Shown piece after piece: positions 25,294 through 34,246 of a DNA stretch of 60,888 nucleotides; within the stretch, counting starts at the first letter, position 1; each line of letters begins with the position of its first letter. The position numbers and the translations under genes were made by a program. This DNA comes from Mycobacterium gordonae (GTDB taxonomy: Bacteria; Actinomycetota; Actinomycetes; Mycobacteriales; Mycobacteriaceae), in contig NZ_LQOY01000251.1 in NCBI RefSeq assembly GCF_002101675.1, positions 1 through 60,888 on the forward strand, read 5' to 3'. The notes beneath the pieces were generated by a model. The model saw only the letters and a list, made by a program, of their open reading frames with translations, made no database searches and had not been told where the DNA came from.

Positions 25294-27018
25294 TCAGTCT
25301 TCGGCGGCGAACGACGCTTTGAGATAGCGCATCTCTTCGTCGGTGGCGACCATCGTGACCACCGACGAGCCGGTGCGGGTGCTCACCTTGACGGTATCGG
25401 TGTCGATGTTGAGCGACTCGAGCGCGACGTCGGCGTTTGCGGTCACCGGGGTCTTGGGCGGCACCACCACGATGGCGGTCACTCCTACCCGCACGGATTG
25501 CTCGGCCACCCCGTCGAACATCTCGACCGAGTAGTTGCGATCGGCGCCTGCCTGCATGGACCCGCGGTTGAAATCCGAGACCCACAGCAGATCGTGGTCG
25601 TCAACCTCGTCGACCATGGTGCGCCACTTGGTCGGTCGCCGGCTGTGCACCAGCACGTGCGCTCCCAGCGCCAGGGAACGCAACACCACCTGCTGCGCCA
25701 GATGCAAGGTGCCGGCGATCTCCACCCGCCGGATCTGCGGACCGAACAGCGACAGTGCCACCGCGCGGCCGTGATCGTCGGCGCCAATCACCTGTCCGCA
25801 GCCGGAGGCCGGCACGTACAGATCCTGAAAATCCCGGTCTGGCGCGCCAGCGCGGGTGGTGGAAAGGCTTGAATACGACCATTTTCCGACGGGACGCGGC
25901 GGCGCAGGCACCGGCAGGCTGGCGGCCAGGGCGCAGTATTGCTGCCCACGCAGGTGAGTCAGACCGCGCAATTGAATGCGAGCCCGGCCGTGGGTGTCGA
26001 ATCGGGCCAACCCGCGAACCTGGATCGGCCCGCGTGGATCATCTCGGCGCAACGACAGCGACATGGTGGTCGAGTAGCTGGGGATGGTCCACAGCAGGCC
26101 GAGCCCCGCGGTGGTGAGCATGCGCGGCTTGATCGCGAAGCTGCGCAACCGGAAGCGGCCTTCCCGGCAACTCCGCCAGGTCTCCTCGACCGTGCTGAGA
26201 TCGACGCCGTCGGTCAGTTGGTTGGTGGCCTGACCGATCTCGCCGGCGGTCAACACCCGGGTGCGCAGGCCCCCCTCGGTCAGCCTGTTCGCGACCCGGC
26301 GGGTGGCGGTGGTGGCGGTGCGGAGGATTCCGTTGCGACCGCCGCCGCGCCGGCGCACCGCGGCCGCACACCGCGACGGGTCGAGCCGGATGACGATCCA
26401 CACGTTGCGCTGGGCGATCGCCGGCAGTGGACCCAGCACCGCGTCGTACACCGCGGCCACCTGGCTGTGTCCCTGCGACCTGGCACCCTGACTGATCACG
26501 TCGATCGAATCCAGGGTGATATCGAACTGCTGCAGGCAGTCCACGAGGGCCTGCACCGGCACCGTCTCCCCGGAGACCGTCATGCCCGGTTCCATGATCG
26601 TCATCGCCTGAGGGTTCTCTTCGATCTGTAGCAGCGACATCAAAGTGCTTCCGTCCCAACGGAAGCCGATCAGGGAACCGTCGGCCATCGGCACGTCGAA
26701 GGGTTCGGCCGGTGTGGTCTTGCGGGTTCGTTTACGTCGCTGCCACCAGAATCCGCTGCGCAACGCGACCAGCCGCGGCAGCGTCGTCCCGCGCAAGCGG
26801 ACCACCAGGGCCAGGGCCAGCGCCAGCCCGGCGAGGCCGCCCTGCCAACCGGGGAAGCCGAGCAGCGGCGCCGTCACCGTCCCGGCGGCGACGATCAGTT
26901 GCAGGACCAGCAGGTCGGGCAGGGGGAGCAGACGCGCAGCGCCGATATCGGTCGTCGACCGCAGTTCGTTCTGCTCCGAAGTCGCGCCCCTGGGGGGCGT
27001 CACGGGACGACGCGGCAC
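25294..27018 (-). CDS. eccE: EccE, ESX membrane complex component
   Basis: 574 residues from a GTG. Two transmembrane helices near the N-terminus (about 33-52 and 57-77) are followed by a basic stretch and a large cytoplasmic domain with PFDVPMADGSLIGFRWDG and DCLQQFDITLDSIDVISQG, both in the EccE pattern. EccE sits at the outer edge of the EccB-EccC-EccD-EccE membrane complex. It is divergent from eccB across about 108 bp, so the two probably share a promoter region. The DUF5336 gene follows it. Confidence 0.88.
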   Translation of the reverse strand: MPRRPVTPPRGATSEQNELRSTTDIGAARLLPLPDLLVLQLIVAAGTVTAPLLGFPGWQGGLAGLALALALVVRLRGTTLPRLVALRSGFWWQRRKRTRKTTPAEPFDVPMADGSLIGFRWDGSTLMSLLQIEENPQAMTIMEPGMTVSGETVPVQALVDCLQQFDITLDSIDVISQGARSQGHSQVAAVYDAVLGPLPAIAQRNVWIVIRLDPSRCAAAVRRRGGGRNGILRTATTATRRVANRLTEGGLRTRVLTAGEIGQATNQLTDGVDLSTVEETWRSCREGRFRLRSFAIKPRMLTTAGLGLLWTIPSYSTTMSLSLRRDDPRGPIQVRGLARFDTHGRARIQLRGLTHLRGQQYCALAASLPVPAPPRPVGKWSYSSLSTTRAGAPDRDFQDLYVPASGCGQVIGADDHGRAVALSLFGPQIRRVEIAGTLHLAQQVVLRSLALGAHVLVHSRRPTKWRTMVDEVDDHDLLWVSDFNRGSMQAGADRNYSVEMFDGVAEQSVRVGVTAIVVVPPKTPVTANADVALESLNIDTDTVKVSTRTGSSVVTMVATDEEMRYLKASFAAED

Positions 27019-27126
27019 GAAGCGATCCTATCCAGAGCGCCGGCCGAAAATTTGCGCGTATTTGCCGGTTGACGTTGTTATACGCTACCGAGGCTCGGTG
27101 CTTGCCCGACGCTGATGGGGGTGTTT

Positions 27127-28626
27127 ATGCCCGCGCAAGTGACTACGCGCGCGCAGGTCAATGGCTATCGGTTCTTGATTCGCCGGTTGGAGCATGCGCT
27201 GATTCGCGCCGACTCCCGGATGATCCACGACCCGATGCGCGGCCAGATCCGCTCCCTGCTGGTGGGTCTGGTGATCGCCATTCTGATCACCGGGGCTGCC
27301 GGTGTGCTCGCGTTCTTCAAGCCGTCGCCCAACATCGGCAACGCACAGATCCTGCTCAGTGCATCCAACGGCGGTCTGTATGTCCGCATCGGCGATCGCT
27401 TGCACCCGGTGCTCAACCTCGCATCCGCGCGACTGATCACTGGGAAGCCGGACGCCCCGAAGTCGGTCAGCGACAAATGGCTCAACCAGTTGCCCCGCGG
27501 GCCCATGGTGGGAATCATCGGCGCGCCCAACAGCATTCACGCCGGGGCGGACATGCGGACGTCGGTATGGACGGCGTGTGACTCGGTCGCAACCCCGGAT
27601 GTGGCCAAGAGTGTCGGGGTGGCCAGCGTGCAGACCACGGTGGTCGCGGGCGACCTGACGCTCGACGACGACATCCGCAAGGCGACGCCGGCGCAGATGC
27701 TGCTGGTCCGATCGGGCGACGCCGTCTATCTGATCTTCGACGGCGTGCGCGCGGTGATCGACCCCAACGACGCGGTGGTGGTAAATGCCCTGCACCTGCA
27801 GAACGCCGCGACCCGGGCGATCTCGGGGGCGCTGCTCAACGCGTTTCCGCTGGTGCCGCCGATTCGCCCGGTAATGATCCCCGGCGCCGGCAGCGCGATG
27901 CCCGGCCTGCCCGCCGGATATCCGGTGGGTTCGGTCGTCAAGACCGTCGACTCGCGCGGTGAACAGCTTTACGTCGTCCTGCCCGACGGACTGCAACCCG
28001 TTTCGCCGGCCGCCGCCGACATCATCCGGTACAGCAACCCCGCCGCCCCGGAAGCGCGTGAAGTGCCGCCGTCCGTGGTCAGCCGGGTGCCGATCGTGCA
28101 CACTTTGGCGATCGATCACTACCCCGGCGTGTCGCCGCAGATCGTCAACGCCGAGCCGGACCGGGTGGTGTGCATGCAGTGGGAACGCGCGAACTCCGCC
28201 GCGCAGGCCACTGTCCGGCTGCTGGTCGGTCACCGGCTGCCCATTCCGGACGGAGCCCAGCCTGTGGGTCTGGCGACCGGTGACGGCAACGGGCCCGGCG
28301 TCGACTCGGTGTACGTGAAGCCCGGCACCGGCGAATACATTCAGGCCACCGGCGGCGAAGCGGACAGCCGCGCACTGGGTCAGCTGTTCTACGTCTCCGA
28401 CGCCGGGGTTCGCTATCACATCAAGGATCTGCCTACGGCCGCCGCACTCGGGGTCACCGGCGTGCACGACCCCAAGCTCGACACGGACGTGCCGCAACTG
28501 GCTCCGTGGCCCGTGGTGTCGCTGTTGCCGGCCGGGCCCGATTTGTCTCAGGAGGCGGCGCTGGTCGCCCACGACGGGATGGGCGCCGACCCCCGCGGCT
28601 CCAAGGTCGAACCGCCGAGGTCCTGA
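27127..28626 (+). CDS. eccB: EccB, ESX membrane complex component
   Basis: 499 residues from the ATG at 27127, which follows GGGGG by five bases; an ATG twelve bases earlier is less well placed. The N-terminus reads VTTRAQVNGYRFLIRRLEHALIRADSRMIHD, the typical EccB cytoplasmic start. One transmembrane helix (about 41-62) is followed by a large periplasmic domain with repeats that resemble peptidoglycan-binding folds and a pair of Cys (CDSV, VVCMQW). EccB connects the complex with the periplasm and stabilises it. Its stop lies six bases from the stop of the convergent first eccD. Confidence 0.92.
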   Translation: MPAQVTTRAQVNGYRFLIRRLEHALIRADSRMIHDPMRGQIRSLLVGLVIAILITGAAGVLAFFKPSPNIGNAQILLSASNGGLYVRIGDRLHPVLNLASARLITGKPDAPKSVSDKWLNQLPRGPMVGIIGAPNSIHAGADMRTSVWTACDSVATPDVAKSVGVASVQTTVVAGDLTLDDDIRKATPAQMLLVRSGDAVYLIFDGVRAVIDPNDAVVVNALHLQNAATRAISGALLNAFPLVPPIRPVMIPGAGSAMPGLPAGYPVGSVVKTVDSRGEQLYVVLPDGLQPVSPAAADIIRYSNPAAPEAREVPPSVVSRVPIVHTLAIDHYPGVSPQIVNAEPDRVVCMQWERANSAAQATVRLLVGHRLPIPDGAQPVGLATGDGNGPGVDSVYVKPGTGEYIQATGGEADSRALGQLFYVSDAGVRYHIKDLPTAAALGVTGVHDPKLDTDVPQLAPWPVVSLLPAGPDLSQEAALVAHDGMGADPRGSKVEPPRS

Positions 28627-28632
28627 GCTGCG

Positions 28633-30117
28633 CTACAAGCGCAGCTCGCGGAACACCGCGTAGAGCCGCACGATCCAAAAACACAGCGGGAACACCACGA
28701 CGATCGCGAGGTATTCCAGGATCTCCACCTGGCGGCGCAGCACCGGTGAGAACTCCAGCCGCGGCGCGACGACACCGCAGGCGACCATCAGCACCATCAG
28801 CCCCGCCAGAGCCAACGTGGCGTACAACTCCCAGTCGTCGAGGCCGGCCGCCATCTTGACGATGGACAGCAGCGCGATCGCCATGCCGGCGGCGATCAGC
28901 GTCGCCGACTGCACCAGATCGTGATGACTGCGTCCGCGCAGGCACAGTACCGTGGCCACCGCGACCGCGAAAACCGTTCCTTGCCAATAGAACCCACCGC
29001 TGAAGTCGAGCGCCAGATAGCAGCCGGCGGTCGCGGTGATCGCGGCTGCCGCCAGAATGCCGGTCAGGTACTGGCTGGCCCGCCGAACCCGCACGATCAT
29101 GCCTTCCTCGGTCGGGATCACCTGCTTGCCAACGGCATTGACACCTTCCACGGTGGTCCCGCCCTGCGTCTCGATGTCGTCCAGCGGCTCGCCGGCCGTC
29201 GGCACCCGCGGCACCGGCAGTTTGGCCAGCAGGATGGTCACCCGGGGCGACAGGTAGACGACGATCACCGACACCGTCGCCAGTACCGCTCCGGTGGCGC
29301 GCGGCGCCGGATCCCACAAGAGGTCGGCCACGCCCGCCGCCCCGCCGATGACCGCCACCGAGATCACGGCGGTGTGCAGCGCGCGACCACGGCCGGTGAT
29401 CAGCAGCACCAGCAGCGAGGCGAGCCCGGTCAGCCCACAGGCCATCGGCAGCGACTTCGCGCCGAAGCCGTCGGGAACCACGTACAGCGCGCCGCCGAAC
29501 AGCAGGGGGGTGGCCACCGCGGCCAGCCACTCCGAGCGCCGGGTGCCCGCCGAACGGTGGGCGATCACGCACGCGACGAGCACGGCCACGGCGCCGACTC
29601 CCAGCGCGGTGGCGGGCACGTAGAACTCGCCGGCATGCCGGGGCAGCAGGAAAGCGGCGGTGAGGGTGGCGGCCAGTCCGACACCGAAACTGGCGACGAG
29701 GCGCGCGTCGCGGGCTAGCCAACCGAAGGTGGGGTGCTTATCCGGGCCGGGCTCGTCTTCCACATCGTCGAAGAGCATCGGACGGGCCGGCTGACCCATC
29801 TCCCGAATGACCAGCAACTCGCCGTCGTAGACGTTGGCTTCGTTCAGTGAGCGGCCGGGGTCGATCGCGTCGTCACCGAGACGGGCCAGGGTCCACTTTG
29901 CCTCGGTGGTGTCGAACATCAGGTCCTCGCCGCCGGGGTGCGCAGCGAGCTGTTCATTGGCGATGTCGATCACGTCGTCGATGAACCCGGCAATGCTGTC
30001 GTTGGGCGGTAAGCCGACGTCAAGCCGCAGATCACCGACCACCAAGGTGACCCGGCTGAGGGTGGGTTCGGCCTCGGATTCTGCGTCTAATTCCGACAGC
30101 GACGGCGGTAGAGTCAT
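28633..30117 (-). CDS. eccD: EccD, first copy, ESX channel component
   Basis: 494 residues from the ATG at 30117 with AGGAGG thirteen bases upstream. Residues 18-110 are the ubiquitin-like domain (SRVTLVVGDLRLDVGLPPND; NEANVYDGELLVI). About eleven transmembrane helices fill 130-490, with a cytoplasmic loop near 285-335. The last helix ends WIVRLYAVFREL. EccD is the most hydrophobic part of the ESX complex, and two copies line each protomer's membrane vestibule. It is encoded against the flow of eccB and eccC, wedged between them and convergent with eccB. A second, quite different eccD is at 34243-35697. Confidence 0.92.
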   Translation of the reverse strand: MTLPPSLSELDAESEAEPTLSRVTLVVGDLRLDVGLPPNDSIAGFIDDVIDIANEQLAAHPGGEDLMFDTTEAKWTLARLGDDAIDPGRSLNEANVYDGELLVIREMGQPARPMLFDDVEDEPGPDKHPTFGWLARDARLVASFGVGLAATLTAAFLLPRHAGEFYVPATALGVGAVAVLVACVIAHRSAGTRRSEWLAAVATPLLFGGALYVVPDGFGAKSLPMACGLTGLASLLVLLITGRGRALHTAVISVAVIGGAAGVADLLWDPAPRATGAVLATVSVIVVYLSPRVTILLAKLPVPRVPTAGEPLDDIETQGGTTVEGVNAVGKQVIPTEEGMIVRVRRASQYLTGILAAAAITATAGCYLALDFSGGFYWQGTVFAVAVATVLCLRGRSHHDLVQSATLIAAGMAIALLSIVKMAAGLDDWELYATLALAGLMVLMVACGVVAPRLEFSPVLRRQVEILEYLAIVVVFPLCFWIVRLYAVFRELRL

Positions 30118-30235
30118 CGCTGTCGGCCTCCTGCGGGTTGTGTCATTTGCTGGTGACATTACTTTGGCGCCGAGGGCCAAATCTGAGCCAATTTCGAGTT
30201 TCGCGGGATTTTGGGGGATCAAAAGGGATGTGGCG

Positions 30236-33200
30236 TTGAGTACGCAGGGCTTCGTGCGCCGCCTGCGGGTTTCGCCGCCGCGCATGCCGGGCGGTGAAGT
30301 CAATCTGCAGCCGCCACCGGAGGTGCCGCGAGTCATTCCCGGCAGCCTGTTGATGCGGTTGCTGCCCTTCGTGATGATCGTCGCCGTGATCGGGATGATC
30401 GCGTTGATGGTGACCGTCGGGGGCCGGGATCTGATGAAGAACCCGATGTTCCTGATCTTCCCGATGATGATGGTCATGTCGATGGCCGGCATGTTCATCG
30501 GCGGTGGTGGCCGCTCCGGCAAGGCCGCCGCCGAACTCAACGAAGAGCGCAAAGACTACTTCAGTTACCTGGCCAACCTGCGCGATGACGCCGACATGAC
30601 CGGTGCGGGCCAGCGGGCGGCCCTGGAGTGGAGCCACCCTGATCCGCGGGCGCTGGCCGACGTGGTGGGCACCCGCCGGATGTGGGAACGCCGTCCCACC
30701 GACAACGACTTCTGCCATGTCCGGGTCGGTCTGGGCACCCATCGACTGGCCACCCGGCTGCTGGCGCCGGAGACCGGCCCGCCCGAGGACCTGGAGCCGG
30801 TATCGACGGTGGCGCTGCGCCGGTTCGTCAAGACGCACTCGGTGGTGCACGCGTTGCCCACTGCGGTATCGCTGCGCGCGTTCCCGGCGATCACGTTCGA
30901 GGGCGACCGCAAGCTGGCGCGGCAGTTGGTGCGGTCAATGATCCTGGAGCTGTGCGCATTTCACGGACCCGACCACGTGCAGGTTGCCGTAGTAACGGCC
31001 AATCCGGACGGCGAGAACTGGAGCTGGGTGAAGTGGTTGCCGCACGCCCAGCACGCCACGGCACGCGACGGCATGGGTTCGATGCGGCTGCTGTTCCCGG
31101 GACTCGAGTTGCTGGAGCGGGCGCTGGCAACGGATTTGGGGGAGCGGGGCCGGTTCAGCCGCAACGCCGAGCCGACCAAAGGCCTCAAGCACCTGGTGGT
31201 GGTGATCGACGACGGATACATCACCGGCACCGAGCGTCTGGTCACCGACGCCGGCCTGGACAGTGTCACGCTGCTGGATCTCAATGGCGCCGACGCCCCC
31301 GCCAACCGGCGCGGCCTGCAACTAGTGGTGGAAGGCGATGACGTCGGGGCGCGCACCGCGGTCGGCGTCGAACGGTTCGCCACCCCCGACGCCATCACCA
31401 TCGCCGAAGCCGAAGCGACCGCCCGCCGAATCGGCCGTTACCGGCTGGCCAGCGCCGCGCACATCGTCAACCTCGAAGCCGACGCACGCGCCACCGACCC
31501 GGGCCTGATGGCACTGCTGAAGATTCCCGACGCCGCCGAGATCGTGCCCGAGCAGATCTGGCGGAAGCGCTCACCGCGCGAACGGTTACGAGTCCCGATC
31601 GGGTACACGCCCAACGGCCAGCCGCTGGAACTGGATATCAAGGAGTCAGCGGAATCCGGCATGGGCCCGCACGGACTCTGCATCGGCGCCACTGGCTCGG
31701 GTAAGTCCGAGTTCCTTCGCACGCTGGTGCTGTCGATGGTCACCTCCCACTCGCCCGAGGTGCTCAACCTGGTGCTCGTCGACTTCAAGGGCGGCGCAAC
31801 GTTTCTCGGACTGGAGGGGGTGCCGCACATCGCGGCGATCATCACCAACCTCGAGGACGAGCTGATCCTGGTCGACCGGATGCGTGACGCGCTGGCCGGT
31901 GAGCTGAACCGCCGCCAGGAGCTGCTGCGATCGGCCGGCAACTTCCCAAACGTCAACGAATACGAGCGTGCCCGGGCGGCCGGCGCCGAACTGGATCCGC
32001 TGCCGGCGCTGTTCGTGATCGTCGACGAATTCTCCGAACTGCTCTCTCAGAAGCCGGATTTCGCCGAGTTATTCGTGATGATCGGCCGGCTGGGCCGGTC
32101 GCTGCATGTGCATCTGTTGCTGGCATCGCAGCGGTTGGAGGAGGGCAAGCTGCGCGGACTGGATTCGCACCTGTCCTACCGGATCGGTCTCAAGACATTC
32201 TCGGCCGGGGAGTCGCGCAGTGTGCTCGGAGTGCCCGACGCCTACCACCTGCCCAGCGTTCCCGGGTCGGCATTCCTGAAATGCGATGCCTCCGAACCGG
32301 TTCGGTTCAACACCTGCTACGTCTCCGGTGAGTACGTCCGGCCGCGCCGCACGCCGACTGGCCGCGGCAGGCAACTCGGCGCGCTGGCGCCGAAGCTGTT
32401 CACCGCGACGCCGGTCAAGAAGGATGCGGTGCCGGCTGCCCCAGTCGAAACAGAGGCACCCAGCGTCTCGTCGTCTCCAGTCCGGACCACCCTGCTCGAT
32501 GTCGTGGTGTCGCGGCTGCGGGGTCATGGGCGACCGGCCCATGAGGTGTGGCTACCGCCGCTGGATGAGAGTCCTGCGGTGAATCAACTGCTGGCGGATG
32601 CCAACTGGTCTGCCCCCGAGAATCTCGACGGGCGGCTGTGGCTGCCGATGGGGGTCGTCGACCGGCCTTACGATCAGCGCCGCGACGTGCTGATGGTCGA
32701 CCTGTCCGGCGCCCAGGGCAACGTGGCGGTGGTCGGTGGCCCGCAGTCGGGTAAGTCCACGGCGTTGCGCACCCTGATCATGTCGGCCGCGGCCACCCAC
32801 ACTCCGGAGCAGGTGCAGTTCTTCTGCCTGGATTTCGGCGGCGGCACGCTGGCGAGCCTGGTCAACCTGCCGCATGTCGGTGGTGTCGCCGGCCGGATGG
32901 ACGCCGACGGGATCCGGCGCACCGTGGCTGAGGTGGCCGGGGTGTTGCGCGCCCGGGAGGTGCGGTTCCGTGATCTGGGCATCGAATCGATGCGCGATTT
33001 CCGGCAGCGCAAAGCGCACCTGGCGACCTTGCCGCCTGAGGTGGCCGCACGAGATCCGTTGAGCCAAGACAAGTTCGGTGACCTCTTCCTGGTGATCGAC
33101 GGCTGGGCCTCGATCCGCAGTGATTTCGAGATACTCGAACCAACGCTGAACTCGCTTGCCGTCCAGGGGCTTTCGTACGGGATCCACTTGGTAATCTCGG

Positions 33201-34246
33201 CAACGCGCTGGATGGAGATGCGGGCCGCGGTCAAGGACATGCTGGGCACCCGCATCGAGCTGAAGCTGGGTGACGCGCTGGACAGCGACGTGGGCCGCAG
33301 GTTCAACGAACTCATCCCGGTCGGCCGGCCAGGCCGGGGCATGAGCCACGAACGGCTGCACATTCTCATCGCACTGCCGCGCCTGGATTCCAGTTCGGGG
33401 GTGGAAGACTTGCCCGAGGGTGTGGCGGCCGCGGTCAAGGCGATGCGGGCGCACTACGGCAAACGGCAAGCGCCGCGAGTGCGGATGCTGCCGCACAAGG
33501 TTGACCGCGCGGCGGTGGTGCGCGTGGCGCGATCGGCCGGAATCTTGAGCAAGGCCCGCTTCGCCATCGGCATCAACGAAGCGGACTTGATGCCCGTCGT
33601 CCTGGATTTCGAGGCGCAGCCGCATCTGGTGGTGTTCGGTGAAGCGGAATGCGGCAAGACCGGTTTGCTGCGCAACATCGCCACTGGGCTGATGGAGAAC
33701 GCCACTCCCGAGCAATGCAAGATCGTGCTGGTCGACTACCGCCGCTCGATGCTCGGTGTCGTGGCCAACGACTATCTGGGCGGCTACGCCACGGCGTCAC
33801 AATCCTGTTCCGAGCTGATGAGCGCCCTGGCGGAGACGTTGCGCGAGCGGATCCCGCCCAGCGACATCACCCAGCAGCAACTCAAGGAGCGGTCCTGGTG
33901 GTCCGGCCCGGACATCTTCGTGATGATCGACGACTACGACCTGGTGGCGACCGGATCTATCAGCAGCCCGTTGAGCCCGCTGGCGGAGTTCCTTCCGCAG
34001 GCGCGTGATATCGGCCTGCGCGTAGTGGTGGCCCGACGGATCGGAGGCGCCGGGCGCGCGATGATGGACCCGTTCGTCGGCCGGCTGAAGGACCTGTCCT
34101 GCAATGCTCTGGTGATGAGTGGGAGCAAAGACGAAGGAGCGCTGTTCGGTTACAAGGCCACCGAAATGCCTCCCGGCCGGGGGATGCTGATCTCCCGCAC
34201 GGCCAGGAGCGGCGTGATCCAGCTGTCCAGGATGCCCGAACTGTGA
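30236..34246 (+). CDS. eccC: EccC, three-ATPase motor of the ESX system
   Basis: 1336 residues from a TTG at 30236, chosen because AAGGGA ends seven bases before it and the product then begins STQGFVRRLRVSPPRMPGGE, as EccC proteins do; a GTG at 30230 is too close to that site. Two transmembrane helices (about 40-60 and 66-85) and a stalk domain are followed by three FtsK/SpoIIIE-type ATPases. P-loops are GATGSGKS (484-491), GGPQSGKS (834-841) and GEAECGKT (1135-1142). ATPase 1 has a full Walker B (VIVDEFSELL); ATPase 2 has a degenerate one (VIDGWAS). ATPases 2 and 3 bind substrate signals. The single polypeptide differs from ESX-1, whose motor is split into two genes. Confidence 0.95.
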   Translation: MSTQGFVRRLRVSPPRMPGGEVNLQPPPEVPRVIPGSLLMRLLPFVMIVAVIGMIALMVTVGGRDLMKNPMFLIFPMMMVMSMAGMFIGGGGRSGKAAAELNEERKDYFSYLANLRDDADMTGAGQRAALEWSHPDPRALADVVGTRRMWERRPTDNDFCHVRVGLGTHRLATRLLAPETGPPEDLEPVSTVALRRFVKTHSVVHALPTAVSLRAFPAITFEGDRKLARQLVRSMILELCAFHGPDHVQVAVVTANPDGENWSWVKWLPHAQHATARDGMGSMRLLFPGLELLERALATDLGERGRFSRNAEPTKGLKHLVVVIDDGYITGTERLVTDAGLDSVTLLDLNGADAPANRRGLQLVVEGDDVGARTAVGVERFATPDAITIAEAEATARRIGRYRLASAAHIVNLEADARATDPGLMALLKIPDAAEIVPEQIWRKRSPRERLRVPIGYTPNGQPLELDIKESAESGMGPHGLCIGATGSGKSEFLRTLVLSMVTSHSPEVLNLVLVDFKGGATFLGLEGVPHIAAIITNLEDELILVDRMRDALAGELNRRQELLRSAGNFPNVNEYERARAAGAELDPLPALFVIVDEFSELLSQKPDFAELFVMIGRLGRSLHVHLLLASQRLEEGKLRGLDSHLSYRIGLKTFSAGESRSVLGVPDAYHLPSVPGSAFLKCDASEPVRFNTCYVSGEYVRPRRTPTGRGRQLGALAPKLFTATPVKKDAVPAAPVETEAPSVSSSPVRTTLLDVVVSRLRGHGRPAHEVWLPPLDESPAVNQLLADANWSAPENLDGRLWLPMGVVDRPYDQRRDVLMVDLSGAQGNVAVVGGPQSGKSTALRTLIMSAAATHTPEQVQFFCLDFGGGTLASLVNLPHVGGVAGRMDADGIRRTVAEVAGVLRAREVRFRDLGIESMRDFRQRKAHLATLPPEVAARDPLSQDKFGDLFLVIDGWASIRSDFEILEPTLNSLAVQGLSYGIHLVISATRWMEMRAAVKDMLGTRIELKLGDALDSDVGRRFNELIPVGRPGRGMSHERLHILIALPRLDSSSGVEDLPEGVAAAVKAMRAHYGKRQAPRVRMLPHKVDRAAVVRVARSAGILSKARFAIGINEADLMPVVLDFEAQPHLVVFGEAECGKTGLLRNIATGLMENATPEQCKIVLVDYRRSMLGVVANDYLGGYATASQSCSELMSALAETLRERIPPSDITQQQLKERSWWSGPDIFVMIDDYDLVATGSISSPLSPLAEFLPQARDIGLRVVVARRIGGAGRAMMDPFVGRLKDLSCNALVMSGSKDEGALFGYKATEMPPGRGMLISRTARSGVIQLSRMPEL

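Noticed and set aside
28454..29722. A 422-codon minus-strand frame overlapping eccB and the first eccD
   Set aside because: Arg/Gly-rich nonsense composition, and eccD in another frame of the same strand is unmistakable.
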